DNA from: Flavobacterium erciyesense | GTDB lineage: Bacteria; Bacteroidota; Bacteroidia; Flavobacteriales; Flavobacteriaceae | Direction of reading: 5' to 3' | Assembly: GCF_018069925.1 (NCBI RefSeq) | Contig: NZ_JAGPXB010000001.1 | Location: forward strand, 248,001 to 312,000 | DNA length: 64,000 nucleotides | Part shown: piece by piece, positions 53,218 to 62,936 of the stretch | Layout of the letters: every line of letters begins with the position of its first letter | How positions within the stretch are numbered: position 1 is the stretch's first letter | Program-made: the position numbers and the translations under genes | Notes under the pieces: generated by a model | What the model saw: the letters and a program-made list of their open reading frames with translations, nothing else | What the model was told of the DNA's origin: nothing | Database searches by the model: none

Positions 53218-53793
53218 ATGGGACTAGATTTGAGAGAAATAATAACTGTAAGCATGGTGCTCTTTGCCGTTATTGATATTGTTGGATCTATTCCAATTAT
53301 TGTGGATTTACGAGCTAAACATGGTATTATCGAATCGGAGAAAGCTTCTATCGTTGCTGGTGTAATCATGATTGTGTTTCTTTTTGCGGGTGAAGAATTA
53401 CTAAACCTCATCGGTATTGATGTCAACTCATTTGCTGTAGCAGGATCATTCGTTTTGTTTTTTTTGGCACTTGAAATGATTTTAGGAATCCGCATTTATC
53501 GTGACGAGGAAGCGAGCTCTGCCTCTATCGTTCCTCTTGCGTTTCCGTTAATTGCTGGTGCAGGTACTATGACTACCTTACTTTCATTGCGCTCACAATA
53601 CAATACACTCAACATTGTTATCGCTATTATTTTAAATATTATATTGGTATACGTAGTTCTTAAATCGTCTTCTAAAATTGAAAAAATGTTAGGCGAAAAC
53701 GGACTTGGCGTAATCAGAAAGACTTTTGGAGTGGTATTATTAGCTATTGCTGTTAAATTATTCGCTGCTAATGTTAAAGGTCTATTTGCTTAA
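53218..53793 (+). CDS. MarC family membrane protein
   Basis: A 191-residue inner-membrane protein with about six hydrophobic segments. MarC-family features: LFAVIDIVGSIPIIVDL near the N-terminus and APLAFPLIAGAGTM-like text here as IVPLAFPLIAGAGTMTTLLSL. The role of MarC proteins is not established. A -7 box TACTTTTG lies at 53191-53198, 20 bases before the ATG. The next two genes follow on the same strand. Confidence 0.9.
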   Translation: MGLDLREIITVSMVLFAVIDIVGSIPIIVDLRAKHGIIESEKASIVAGVIMIVFLFAGEELLNLIGIDVNSFAVAGSFVLFFLALEMILGIRIYRDEEASSASIVPLAFPLIAGAGTMTTLLSLRSQYNTLNIVIAIILNIILVYVVLKSSSKIEKMLGENGLGVIRKTFGVVLLAIAVKLFAANVKGLFA

Positions 53794-53888
53794 CTATTTT
53801 TTTTATAAGTTTACACACTCAAACAATACCAAAATCATTGATAGAGATAGCTATATTGCTATTTATGCTTTAAAAATCAAAATTTTTT

Positions 53889-54092
53889 ATGAAAATCTTC
53901 ACTAACATACTGGTATTTTTAGCTCTAGCGCTAATCGTCTTTAATGTTACTTTATTAGACTTCAACAATCCTTTTAAAGGAGATAGCGTAGTTGCCCTTA
54001 TTGGCATTGGAGCCTCATTGTGCGCTGTACTTATTTTATTAATTTTTAGAGTTTCTAAAAAGATAGAAGAAAAAACAAAAGAAAACTTGTAA
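53889..54092 (+). CDS. Small two-helix membrane protein
   Basis: A 67-residue protein with two hydrophobic segments (about 5-24 and 33-55) separated by LDFNNPFKGDSVV, and a basic C-terminal tail SKKIEEKTKENL that should face the cytoplasm. It ends two bases before the next ATG, so it is probably co-translated with the small FAD protein. Function unknown. Confidence 0.75.
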   Translation: MKIFTNILVFLALALIVFNVTLLDFNNPFKGDSVVALIGIGASLCAVLILLIFRVSKKIEEKTKENL

Positions 54093-54094
54093 AC

Positions 54095-54700
54095 ATGTAT
54101 GATGTTTTGATCATTGGCGGTGGTGCTTCAGGGATGTCTTGTGCACTTGTTTTAGGATCTGCAAAACTCAAATCCTTTGCCACTGATAAAAAAATCGGCA
54201 TTTTTACACATCAAAAAAGTAGCGCTTTGCAAGAGGCACTTTTTAATAATGCTTACGGAATTCCCGCAGGAACTCTTGGCGCTACGCTCTTAGCAGATAG
54301 CGTAAACCAACTGCAAAACACCTACCCACACATTACCACTATTCCCAATGAAAAAGTGCTGCGAATTGAAGGAAAGGCACCGCATTTTATTGTACATACC
54401 AACAAAGCAACTTACAGCAGCAAATTGATTGTGGTAGGAATTGGATCATCAAATACTTTTGCAATTGACGGCTTGATGGAATATGTAATTCCGCATCAAA
54501 AATCATTGGAATCCAAGCAACGCCTACAGCTAAAAAACAACGATCATCTTGTAACAGAAGGTATTTATGTTGTTGGAACTTTGGCAGGCTGGAGAAGTCA
54601 ATTAGCCATTGCTGCAGGAAGTGGTGCTGCGGTGGCCACTGATATACTGACACTTTGGAACGATGGCATACAAACGCATGCACACGATAGCATTCGATAA
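54095..54700 (+). CDS. Minimal FAD-dependent oxidoreductase-like protein
   Basis: A 201-residue protein with an N-terminal FAD-binding motif (MYDVLIIGGGASGMSCALVLG) and the C-terminal flavin-contact motif of thioredoxin-reductase-type proteins (EGIYVVGTLAGWRSQLAIAAGSGAAVA). The NAD(P)H-binding domain that usually lies between is missing, as is any CxxC redox pair. It therefore probably needs an outside electron partner or acts as a flavin-binding protein. It is two bases after the small membrane protein gene, a possible anchor. Confidence 0.8.
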   Translation: MYDVLIIGGGASGMSCALVLGSAKLKSFATDKKIGIFTHQKSSALQEALFNNAYGIPAGTLGATLLADSVNQLQNTYPHITTIPNEKVLRIEGKAPHFIVHTNKATYSSKLIVVGIGSSNTFAIDGLMEYVIPHQKSLESKQRLQLKNNDHLVTEGIYVVGTLAGWRSQLAIAAGSGAAVATDILTLWNDGIQTHAHDSIR

Positions 54701-54706
54701 AACTTT

Positions 54707-56284
54707 TTATTTTTTAACGGGAAGTACTTTTTTCAACATGGCGTCGTCACGAACAAGCATTTCATAATAGCGCTGCTCGCCAAATAATTGCTTGGCAAAT
54801 TCAGCGGTGAGGTATTTTTTTACCAAATCTTTACTTTTCGAGAAATCTAAATCCAATCCGTTTTTAAACACAAACTCCTGAAAAGCTTTCACATAAGCAG
54901 TGGTCGATTGTATTTTGGCTTGTAATTTTTCAAAAGTTAATCCTTTTAAGCTTGTTTTTTTATTGTCTAGTTGTTCAAAAACAAAATTACCCACAATACC
55001 CGACTGCAAGAAATAAGCAGTTTCTTCTTGACCGTGTTCTGCCACAATAGGAACAAAAACATCAGGTACAATCCCGCCGCCGCCATATACAATTTTACCT
55101 TTTTTGGTTTTAAATTTAAGCGTATCTGCCACTTTTATGCTGTCTTTGGAGTACAGCTCACCATTAGCAATTCGTCCTTCGGATTCTTTAAAATAGGCTT
55201 CATTCCCCTTTGAATATGGTTTTTGAATGGAACGGCCGGTTGGAGTATAATAACGTGCAATTGTCAATCGAACGGCTGAGCCATCTGCAAAATTCATTTC
55301 GCGTTGTACCAGTCCTTTTCCAAAAGTTCGTCGACCAACAATAGTTCCTCTATCGTTATCTTGAATTGCGCCTGCCAAAATTTCACTCGCTGAGGCACTG
55401 TTTTCATTTACCAAAACAAATACTTTTCCTTTTTCGAAACTGCCTTTTGCCGTAGCATACGTTTTAGTTGTAGTGCCGTTTTTAGCTTTCGTAAATACAA
55501 TAAGTTGCTCATCAGGCAAAAATTCATCGGCAATAGCAATGGCTTCTTCCATATAACCTCCGCCATTGTCACGCACGTCAATAACAAGTGAAGAAACTCC
55601 TTTTTTCTTGAGCAAATTGAGACCTGTCATGAACTCCTCGTACGTAGTTTCGGCAAAACGATTGATTTTAATGTAGCCCGTTGTTGGGTGAAGGAGCAAG
55701 GCTACATCTACACTTTTGATCGGGATGATATCACGTTTGATTGTAACCTTTAATTTTTTTTGAATGGATTTTCTAAAAATAGTCAACTCGATGCTTGAAC
55801 CTACCTCGCCTTTTAACTTACTAAACAAGCTGTCTGTGGGCAATTTTCGGCCAAAAAGTTTAGTTTTGTCTGCATACAATATACGATCGCCTGGTAACAA
55901 TCCTGCTTTTGCCGAAGGGCCGTTTTCGACAGGTTTAATAACAGCAACAGAGTCTTTGTACATGTAAAAATTAACTCCAATACCTACAAAATTTCCTTGC
56001 ATGCTCTCGGCCACCTCTTGTTGCTCGGTTGGTGGCATGTAAGCAGAATGCGGATCCAGTTGCGCTAAAATTTTATCTACCGTAAGATTTACAATTGAAT
56101 CGGTATTGATTTCATCTACATATTCGGAATCAATAAAATCAATTAATTTGTTAAGTTTAGTTTTAGAATTGTTTTTCGATAACAGATTGCTCGATCCTGG
56201 CAATTGAATCATGCTACCCAATAGCACGCCCGCCGCAAGTGTTGCGCCTAAAATAAGTGGTAAATATTTAAAATTAACCTTCAT
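54707..56284 (-). CDS. S41 carboxy-terminal processing protease
   Basis: A 525-residue CtpA/Prc-type serine protease. An N-terminal signal-anchor (LPLILGATLAAGVLLGSMI) is followed by a PDZ domain (about 85-180; QGNFVGIGVNFYMYKDSVAVIKPVENGPSAKAGLLPGDRIL) and the S41 domain with DVRDNGGGYMEEAIAIADEFL. The catalytic Ser is in NENSASASEILAGAIQ and the Lys in RRTFGKGLVQ. The dCMP deaminase gene ends its upstream neighbour's message one base away, implying one transcript. Confidence 0.94.
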   Translation of the reverse strand: MKVNFKYLPLILGATLAAGVLLGSMIQLPGSSNLLSKNNSKTKLNKLIDFIDSEYVDEINTDSIVNLTVDKILAQLDPHSAYMPPTEQQEVAESMQGNFVGIGVNFYMYKDSVAVIKPVENGPSAKAGLLPGDRILYADKTKLFGRKLPTDSLFSKLKGEVGSSIELTIFRKSIQKKLKVTIKRDIIPIKSVDVALLLHPTTGYIKINRFAETTYEEFMTGLNLLKKKGVSSLVIDVRDNGGGYMEEAIAIADEFLPDEQLIVFTKAKNGTTTKTYATAKGSFEKGKVFVLVNENSASASEILAGAIQDNDRGTIVGRRTFGKGLVQREMNFADGSAVRLTIARYYTPTGRSIQKPYSKGNEAYFKESEGRIANGELYSKDSIKVADTLKFKTKKGKIVYGGGGIVPDVFVPIVAEHGQEETAYFLQSGIVGNFVFEQLDNKKTSLKGLTFEKLQAKIQSTTAYVKAFQEFVFKNGLDLDFSKSKDLVKKYLTAEFAKQLFGEQRYYEMLVRDDAMLKKVLPVKK

Positions 56285-56716
56285 TTATTCTTCAAGAATT
56301 GGAATATGCTCTACTTCTACTCCTGCTTTAATTAAGAATTGTATGCCGGAATCATCGCGATACCCATTGTGGTAAACCACCCTTTTTATTCCTGATTGGT
56401 GAATGAGTTTACTGCATTCTTTGCAGGGCGAAAGTGTGATGTACAAAGTAGCTCCTTCACAAGATTGTGTAGAACGCGCTACTTTTAAAATCGCATTGGC
56501 CTCGGCATGCAAGACATCCCAACGAGTAATACCTTCATCGTCTTCGCAGCAATTATCAAAACCACTCGGAGTACCGTTGTAACCATCCGAAATAATCATT
56601 CGGTCACGTACAATAATAGCACCTACCTGCTTGCGTTTGCAATAAGAAAGTAAACTCCACTCTTTTGCTATACGCAAATAGGCTTTGTCGTATTTATTTA
56701 ATTTTTTTTCACTCAT
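56285..56716 (-). CDS. dCMP deaminase family protein
   Basis: A 143-residue zinc deaminase of the ComEB/dCMP deaminase type, giving dUMP for thymidylate synthesis. Zinc site: HAEANAIL (HAE) and PCKECSKLIH (PCxxC), with the family insert YNGTPSGFDNCCEDDEGITRWDVLHAE. Start at ATG 56716 (MSEKKLNKYD), one base past the upstream stop; the longer frame would overlap the HupE-like gene by 20 bases. It stands in a three-gene run with HupE-like and CtpA genes. Confidence 0.92.
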   Translation of the reverse strand: MSEKKLNKYDKAYLRIAKEWSLLSYCKRKQVGAIIVRDRMIISDGYNGTPSGFDNCCEDDEGITRWDVLHAEANAILKVARSTQSCEGATLYITLSPCKECSKLIHQSGIKRVVYHNGYRDDSGIQFLIKAGVEVEHIPILEE

Positions 56717-56717
56717 T

Positions 56718-57314
56718 TTATCGATTCCAAATTTCACTTGCTATTATCATCGGAATAACCACACCTATTATAAAAGCAGACATTACTAAAGTCCAATCTC
56801 GTTTAGAAAATCTAAAAACAGTTTGCACGATATAAGACAGTACCAAAAGTACAAAAACAACAATCATTTGTGCGGCTTCAATACCAAGGGCAAACTCTGC
56901 CAAGGGCAATACTTTTGAAGCGGCATCTCCGCCCAAAATAGATTTAAAATAATTCGAAAATCCTAAACCGTGAATAATACCGAAAAATAAGGTTATAAAA
57001 ACTACCAGATTAATACTTTCTTTTTTATTGTTTTTTCCTGCGGTAAACAAGTTAAAAAGTGCGGTGATCAGAATCGTTATCGGAATTAAAAACTCTACCA
57101 CGTTCGCTTTAATAACAATGATTTCAAAAACGGACAGTACCAAAGCCATGGTATGACCAAGAGTAAACAAGGTGACGAGTAAGACAACTCGTTTCCAATC
57201 TTTAAAAGCGTATGGAACGGCAAGCGCCATTAAAAACAAAACGTGATCGTAAGCATTGAGGTCTAAAACGTGTTTTAAACCTATTTGAAAGTAGATCCAA
57301 AATTCATTCATCAA
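56718..57314 (-). CDS. HupE/UreJ-like membrane protein
   Basis: A 198-residue inner-membrane protein with about six helices. HupE/UreJ-type features: GLKHVLDLNAYDHVLFLMALAVPY, LFTLGHTMALVLSVF and FGIIHGLGFSNYF, each with a membrane-embedded histidine. Relatives are linked to nickel or cobalt delivery, but no hydrogenase or urease is present here, and Bacteroidetes homologues are of unknown role. First of the run with dCMP deaminase and CtpA. Confidence 0.85.
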   Translation of the reverse strand: MMNEFWIYFQIGLKHVLDLNAYDHVLFLMALAVPYAFKDWKRVVLLVTLFTLGHTMALVLSVFEIIVIKANVVEFLIPITILITALFNLFTAGKNNKKESINLVVFITLFFGIIHGLGFSNYFKSILGGDAASKVLPLAEFALGIEAAQMIVVFVLLVLSYIVQTVFRFSKRDWTLVMSAFIIGVVIPMIIASEIWNR

Positions 57315-57700
57315 AATTCATTTAAGGTGGATAAAGGGTTGTAAACATACGATTATTTTTGAAAATTTATCTGTTAAAAAGGCAAATATGTGTGCTAAAA
57401 CGCACGATCAATTTCCTAAAACATAGTAATTGGCGATTGGCAAAATACAACCAAATAGCTTAACAATTTTTCACCAGAAAAACGCTTAAAAGCGCAAAGT
57501 CATCCGGTTTGTATTTACTCGAAATAGCTTGTAAAAGCCTTAAATTTTTTAGCTAATCTTAAATTTACTTTAACCTTACAACTTTACAATTCGGTAAACC
57601 TAAGACAACGTTTTAATGATTATTCGACAATATTATCCTAAACAAAGATTTTGATTCATGGTATAGATTTGCATTCAAACAAACAAAACACACTATTACC
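57315..57700. other. AT-rich gap upstream of the PhoX-like gene
   Basis: No gene, repeat or stable hairpin seen in these 386 bases. A TAGATTTG at 57664-57671 matches the -7 element and lies 29 bases before the PhoX-like ATG, so the right edge holds that promoter. The left edge should hold the promoter of the HupE-like run. Confidence 0.5.
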
Positions 57701-59179
57701 ATGAAAAAACAATTATTTAAAAAAATAGCTTTAACATCAGTGTTACTTACTGCCGTTGTAGCTTGTCAAGACGACAACAACGAAGCTCCTGCTTTAAATA
57801 CTGCTATTAATTTTGCAACAACTTCAACTGTACCACCATTGGCTGTAGCCAAAGAAGGATTCGAAAACTTACAAATTACCTCTTTATTGAGTAGCCCAGA
57901 TGTATTGGCACAATCACCAGGCTTTATTTACGGAGCACAACCCGATGGAGCTGGATTCATGAAAGATCCTGCTGGAGACGGTTACATTATGATTACCAAC
58001 CACGAAATATTAAAATCGGTTTCAAGAGTATATTTTGACAAAACCTTAAAACCAATAAAAGGAGATTATATCGTTGATGCAGTTGGCGGAATGACTCGTT
58101 TGTGCTCAGCTACACTTGCTGTACCAGCTATTCACGGTTTTGGACCTTTGTTTTTAACTGCTGGAGAAAGTGGTGAAGAAAGTATGGTACACGGAATTGA
58201 TCCGCTTGGGCTAAGCAGCATGAAAAAGAGAACTGACCGCGTTTTGCCTGCTTTAGGAAAAGCAAGTATGGAGAACGCAGTACCATTGACCAAACAAGCT
58301 TACCCGGGAAAAACTGTAATTGTAATTGGTGAAGATCAATCATACTCAACCTCTCATGCTAGTGCAGGACAGGTGATCATGTACATGAGCGAAACTGTTG
58401 GAGATTTAAACAACGGAAAACTATATGCCTTAAAAAGAAACGACGGAAACCAAACCGAAATGAGTATGGGCATGGGATCTTCATTTGACGTTTCATTTGT
58501 TGAAATTCCGAATGCTAAAAACTTAACAGGTGCAGTAATTAATACTACTGTGAACAATTTGGGAGCCATTCGTTTTTCAAGAGTAGAAGATGTTGATTAC
58601 CGTAAAGGATCAGCAAAAAACAACCGTGAATTGTATTTTACAGCTACCGGACAAGCTAGCGCTAATGCTCCAGTTGCAGGTTATACCATGTGGGGACGCG
58701 TTTACAAATTGATATTAGACGATGCTAACCCATTAAAAGGAAAATTAGAGTTAGTAATTGAAGGTGACTCAACTCCTGGAACAGGAATTATCAATCCAGA
58801 TAATATTACAGTAACTGAGAATTATGTGTACACACAAGAAGATGGAGATTCTTACTACTCTGCTGCTCAGCACGATTCTTACATCTGGCAATACAACATC
58901 GCATCTAAGGTAAACAAACCTTGGTTGACAATGAACCACAAAAGAACCGACGCTGCTTGGAATACAACTTACAACCAAACGAATGAAATGCGTTTTGGTA
59001 GCTGGGAGTACGGTGCCATGGAAGATATCTCAGATGTAATTGGAGTACCAAACACCTTTTTAGTGAACATTCACCCACATACTTGGCAAAAAGATGCTTT
59101 TTCAAATGCTGACGGAAGCGGTTTAAACACCAATAAAGAAGGCGGTCAAACTATTATCATTAGAAACGTACAGAGATAA
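57701..59179 (+). CDS. PhoX-like (DUF839) lipoprotein
   Basis: A 492-residue lipoprotein (lipobox TAVVACQDD) related to PhoX/DUF839 proteins. Features: DGYIMITNHEI, VDAVGGMTRLCSATL, LTAGESGEESMVHGID, VIVIGEDQSYSTSHASAGQVIMYMSE, SNPDNITVTENYVYTQEDG-like text and MEDISDVIG. PhoX enzymes are calcium/iron phosphatases; NHE, GE and GED segments could supply metal ligands, but I cannot confirm all of them. It is followed by a MauG-type peroxidase gene. Confidence 0.75.
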   Translation: MKKQLFKKIALTSVLLTAVVACQDDNNEAPALNTAINFATTSTVPPLAVAKEGFENLQITSLLSSPDVLAQSPGFIYGAQPDGAGFMKDPAGDGYIMITNHEILKSVSRVYFDKTLKPIKGDYIVDAVGGMTRLCSATLAVPAIHGFGPLFLTAGESGEESMVHGIDPLGLSSMKKRTDRVLPALGKASMENAVPLTKQAYPGKTVIVIGEDQSYSTSHASAGQVIMYMSETVGDLNNGKLYALKRNDGNQTEMSMGMGSSFDVSFVEIPNAKNLTGAVINTTVNNLGAIRFSRVEDVDYRKGSAKNNRELYFTATGQASANAPVAGYTMWGRVYKLILDDANPLKGKLELVIEGDSTPGTGIINPDNITVTENYVYTQEDGDSYYSAAQHDSYIWQYNIASKVNKPWLTMNHKRTDAAWNTTYNQTNEMRFGSWEYGAMEDISDVIGVPNTFLVNIHPHTWQKDAFSNADGSGLNTNKEGGQTIIIRNVQR

Positions 59180-59203
59180 TACCTTTAAAATCCAAACTAT
59201 AGC

Positions 59204-59237
59204 AACCCAAATTCACTTTGGGTTGTTGTGTTTTATT
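59204..59237 (+). terminator. Weak terminator after the PhoX-like gene
   Basis: AACCCAAA pairs with TTTGGGTT around TTCAC, but the following tract is GTTGTGTTTT rather than pure T. Read-through into the next gene is likely. Confidence 0.5.
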
Positions 59238-59252
59238 ATAACTCGGTTTATT

Positions 59253-61028
59253 ATGAAATCCTTATTAAAAATTCTTCCCTTATTTACATTATTTTTTTTA
59301 TCGTGTCAGAAAGAATATGAAACCTTAGGACCAAAGGAAGAACTATTACAGCAAATTGCCCAATTGAATCAGGAAATAGAAGCATTTGAGCAAATAGCAC
59401 AAAAAAATGCTAGCAACAAACAGCTACAACAAAGTTTTGAAAAAAGCCGCCTTGCTTACAAAAAAATAGAATGGGCTGTAGAATACTTTACCCCTGAACC
59501 TGCACGATTTATCAATGGTCCTGCACTCGATGAACTAGAGGTAGAAGAGAATAAATTTTTGAATCCGAGTGGTTTTCAAGTTATCGAAGAACTGATTTAC
59601 CCAACATTTTCAGCAAAAGAAAAAGCTACTTTACAGCGAGAAATCGCCGTTTTGAAAGGATTGATCATGCAGGTAAAAGAACATGTTTCGGCAATTACTA
59701 TTAGCCCAGATTATGTTGTTGATGCTGTAAAAATGCAAATGTATCGCATCATCACCCTCGGAATTACGGGGTTTGATTCGCCTATTGCCAACAATTCTAT
59801 CCCAGAAGCACAAGCTAGTTTGTTAGCCCTGCCTTCTGTAATTGAAAAGCTGCCTCAAGAACCATCGCAAATTCAAAACAGTTTATTAGATCGCATTCGT
59901 AAAGCTGCCGCTTTTTGCAACAGCGCAAAAGATTTTAATAGTTTTGATCGTACGCTTTTTATTAAAAACTACCTCAACCCGATTTCAAAAAATTTACAAG
60001 AGTTTCAGCAGCATTATAAAATTGCAAACGTTGCAAAGACCAATGCTGTTTTACAAACAGCTAGCTCATTATTCGGATCAAAGGTATTCAATGTTGATGC
60101 CTTCATTCCGTCACAAGAATACGCATATACTTCCGCGAAAGCACAACTTGGTAAAGAGTTGTTTTACGACACCTCATTTTCAAAGGAAGGAGCCCGCAGC
60201 TGTGCCTCATGCCACAATCCGGAATTGGCTTTTACTGACGGACTAAAAACCAACTTGTCATTAAACGGAAGTCGACTATTGAGAAACACACCTACATTGA
60301 CCTACGCAGGGCTTCAAAATGCGCAATTTTGGGATATGCGTCAAACGGATTTAGAGAAACAAAGTTTGGATGTAATTCAGAACAAAGACGAAATGCATGG
60401 CAATATTCGGGATAATATCAAAAACATTAGCAGTAATCCGAGTTATAAAAAATTAATTCAAAAAGCATTCCCAAAGAGCAAAAAACTAGAAGAATGGCAA
60501 CTGCAGAACGCACTTGCAAGTTATGTGCGCTCCTTAAATAAATTCAACTCCAAATTCGATCAACACTTTACAGAACCAGCAACCGCTTTGTCTGCAGAGG
60601 AACAATTGGGATTTAACGTTTTTGCAGGAAAAGGAAAATGTGCAACCTGTCATTTTATTCCGCTATTTAATGGTACGGTACCGCCTGCCTATAAAAAAAC
60701 TGAACAAGAGGTTATTGGAACACCGCAGATCAAAAACGGAAAAAAAATAGATCCTGATTTAGGACGTTATGCCCAATACAAAATGCCACAATTATTACAT
60801 GCTTTTAAAACACCAACATTGCGAAATGTAGCTTTGACAGCTCCTTACATGCATAATGGCGTATTCAAATCATTAGAAGAAGTAGTAGTTTTTTATAATG
60901 AAGGTGGCGGCGCAGGTACCGGAATTGCGGTTTACAACCAAACCTTGCCCACAGACAAACTCAATTTAACCGACAAAGAACAAAAAGCGCTCGTTGCCTT
61001 TATGAAAACACTTTCGGATAGTAAATAA
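59253..61028 (+). CDS. MauG/cytochrome c peroxidase-like lipoprotein with N-terminal helical domain
   Basis: A 591-residue lipoprotein (LFFLSCQKE; start at ATG 59253, as earlier codons are not signal-like). Residues ~25-265 are helical and resemble imelysin-type iron-regulated domains (KSRLAYKKIEWAVEYFTPEPARFINGPALDELE). From ~290 it is a di-haem peroxidase of the MauG/CcpA class with haem motifs CASCH and CATCH, each in standard contexts (FSKEGARSCASCHNPELAFTDG; FAGKGKCATCHFIPLFNG), and a distal PYMHNG. It acts outside the inner membrane on a redox partner not known from sequence. Confidence 0.88.
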   Translation: MKSLLKILPLFTLFFLSCQKEYETLGPKEELLQQIAQLNQEIEAFEQIAQKNASNKQLQQSFEKSRLAYKKIEWAVEYFTPEPARFINGPALDELEVEENKFLNPSGFQVIEELIYPTFSAKEKATLQREIAVLKGLIMQVKEHVSAITISPDYVVDAVKMQMYRIITLGITGFDSPIANNSIPEAQASLLALPSVIEKLPQEPSQIQNSLLDRIRKAAAFCNSAKDFNSFDRTLFIKNYLNPISKNLQEFQQHYKIANVAKTNAVLQTASSLFGSKVFNVDAFIPSQEYAYTSAKAQLGKELFYDTSFSKEGARSCASCHNPELAFTDGLKTNLSLNGSRLLRNTPTLTYAGLQNAQFWDMRQTDLEKQSLDVIQNKDEMHGNIRDNIKNISSNPSYKKLIQKAFPKSKKLEEWQLQNALASYVRSLNKFNSKFDQHFTEPATALSAEEQLGFNVFAGKGKCATCHFIPLFNGTVPPAYKKTEQEVIGTPQIKNGKKIDPDLGRYAQYKMPQLLHAFKTPTLRNVALTAPYMHNGVFKSLEEVVVFYNEGGGAGTGIAVYNQTLPTDKLNLTDKEQKALVAFMKTLSDSK

Positions 61029-61142
61029 AAACTAATGATTGCTGGATTTAAATACAAACTCAGTAGTAAATAGTGTAGGGTTATTTATCAAATAGTACTC
61101 AAAAAGCTAGGTCAAACAAGCTACTGATTTTAAAAATAGCCG

Positions 61143-61150
61143 TATCTTTG
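61143..61150 (+). promoter_or_regulatory. -7 promoter element of the TerB gene
   Basis: TATCTTTG matches TAnnTTTG. It contains the in-frame TTG at 61148, which is therefore not the start codon; the ATG at 61172 is. Confidence 0.5.
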
Positions 61151-61171
61151 TTAGATATAAAACCCACAATT

Positions 61172-61603
61172 ATGTCATTTTCAGATTTATTTGATAGCGA
61201 ATTCAAGCAAAGAAACAAAGGCCATTTTGCTTCTATTGCACGTGTTGCACTTACTGACGGAACGTTTTCGCCAGAAGAAAAAGAATTTTTAAACAAGTTA
61301 GCCGTTCGTCTTGAAATTTCGGCGACTGAGTATGAAGAAATTCTAGAAAACCCAATGAACTACCCAATCAATCCACCTTACTTGCACGAGCATCGTTTGG
61401 AGCGTTTGTATGATTTGGCGCGAATTGTTCATGTTGATCATCATTTAGGAGATCAGCAAGAATTAATGCTTCGCAAAATTGGTGTAGGTTTAGGATTTAA
61501 TATTGATAACGTCAATTACATCGTACACAAAGCACTAGTTCTAGTAGATAAGGAAGTTGATTTTGACACCTTCTTTGAAGAAATGCAAAACATGAACAAG
61601 TAA
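61172..61603 (+). CDS. TerB family (tellurite-resistance-like) protein
   Basis: A 143-residue soluble helical protein of the TerB fold. Features: FASIARVALTDGTFSPEEKEFLNKLAVRLEIS and LYDLARIVHVDHHLGDQQELMLRKIGVGLGF, two related halves with acidic residues that may bind metal. The start is ATG 61172 (MSFSDLFDSEFKQRNKGH). It stands alone, without the ter operon, as is common in Bacteroidetes; its role is unknown and tellurite resistance should not be assumed. Confidence 0.87.
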   Translation: MSFSDLFDSEFKQRNKGHFASIARVALTDGTFSPEEKEFLNKLAVRLEISATEYEEILENPMNYPINPPYLHEHRLERLYDLARIVHVDHHLGDQQELMLRKIGVGLGFNIDNVNYIVHKALVLVDKEVDFDTFFEEMQNMNK

Positions 61604-61616
61604 ACTTTTATCTTAT

Positions 61617-61658
61617 AAAAATGCCCCAAAAAGTAATAAACTATTTGGGGCATTTTTT
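61617..61658. terminator. Bidirectional terminator, TerB gene and fbp
   Basis: AAAATGCCCCAAA pairs with TTTGGGGCATTTT around a 14-base loop, with T and A runs on both sides. Confidence 0.88.
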
Positions 61659-61675
61659 ATTTTGAATGGTACGAC

Positions 61676-62695
61676 TTAATATTTACTCAGCTTTGCTTTA
61701 AGCATAAAATCCTCTGCTTTTTCTACCATGTTGTAGCTTCCGCAGAAAAAGGGAACGCGTTGGTGCAATTCTGTTGGCGTAATTTCCATAATTCGGCTAA
61801 ATCCATCTGAAGCTTTTCCTCCTGCTTGCTCTACTATAAAAGCCATTGGATTACACTCATACAGCAAACGTAGTTTACCGTTTGGCGCTTTTGAACTGGT
61901 AGGATAAATATAAATTCCACCTTTAATCATATTTCTATGAATATCAGAAACTAAACTTCCGATGTATCTTGAAGTGTAAGGCCTGTCCTCTTCTTCGGTT
62001 TGACAATATTTTATATAATCTTTTACTCCTTGCGGAAAATGAATGTAGTTACCCTCATTGATTGAATAAATAGATCCATCTTTAGAAAACTGCATGTTAG
62101 GGTGCGACAAATAGAAAGTACCAATGGCAGGGTTTAAAGTAAAGCCATTAACGCCGTGTCCGGTAGTATAAACAAGCATAGTTGATGTACCATAAATTAC
62201 ATATCCTGCTGCTACCTGATTTATTCCTGGCTGTAAAAAATCTTCGATTGTTACTGGAGTTCCAATAGGAGTTACACGACGGTACACTGAAAAAATAGTT
62301 CCAACCGAAACATTCACATCGATATTAGAAGAGCCATCAAGTGGATCCATCAAAACCACATATTTGTTATTGTGGCTGTTATCGCTACCTTCTACAGTGA
62401 TAAAATCATCGTTTTCTTCAGAGGCTATACCGCATACAATTTCACGGTTAATCAGCGTTTGAATAAAAACCTCATTGGCATAAACATCGAGTTTTTGCTG
62501 GTCTTCTCCTTGTATATTTTGCTCACCTGCAGCACCTACAATGTCAACCAATCCAGCTTTGTTAACTTTGTAATTGACAACTTTTGCTGCCAATCGAATT
62601 GAGTTGATAATTCGGGACAATTCTCCTGACGAATACTGAAAAGCATTTTGATTTTCAATAATAAATTCTCCTAGTGTTTTGTTGCGTTCTTCCAT
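61676..62695 (-). CDS. fbp: Fructose-1,6-bisphosphatase, class 1
   Basis: A 339-residue class I FBPase, the gluconeogenic step from fructose-1,6-bisphosphate to fructose-6-phosphate. Metal site: GIASEEND and [27 protein letters not shown]. Other marks are [22 protein letters not shown] and the C-terminal [17 protein letters not shown] with RVPFFCGS. Length fits the family. Divergent from the GNAT gene across 241 bases. Confidence 0.97.
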   Translation of the reverse strand: MEERNKTLGEFIIENQNAFQYSSGELSRIINSIRLAAKVVNYKVNKAGLVDIVGAAGEQNIQGEDQQKLDVYANEVFIQTLINREIVCGIASEENDDFITVEGSDNSHNNKYVVLMDPLDGSSNIDVNVSVGTIFSVYRRVTPIGTPVTIEDFLQPGINQVAAGYVIYGTSTMLVYTTGHGVNGFTLNPAIGTFYLSHPNMQFSKDGSIYSINEGNYIHFPQGVKDYIKYCQTEEEDRPYTSRYIGSLVSDIHRNMIKGGIYIYPTSSKAPNGKLRLLYECNPMAFIVEQAGGKASDGFSRIMEITPTELHQRVPFFCGSYNMVEKAEDFMLKAKLSKY

Positions 62696-62936
62696 TACGA
62701 AATCGTTGTAGTTATTTTGAAGTCACAAATATCGTTTTTTTTGTGAAAATGAATTGAATAATACGCACTTAGTTTAGCTCTATTGTATATTTGCTGTAAA
62801 AAGTTCAATTTTGAGTACTCAGAAGCAGCATTTTTTGCGATAATCGAAGTTTATAATTAACTTTATTTCGAACTTGTTCGTGCAAACAAACACTCTAACA
62901 AGTAATCTTACAAACCAAAACCAAACTAAAGCAATC

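Noticed and set aside
56718..57314. Hydrogenase or urease accessory cluster around the HupE-like gene
   Set aside because: No hydrogenase, urease or nickel genes are present in the window.
61172..61603. Tellurite-resistance operon
   Set aside because: Only a lone TerB-fold gene is present; no terACDE or other partners.
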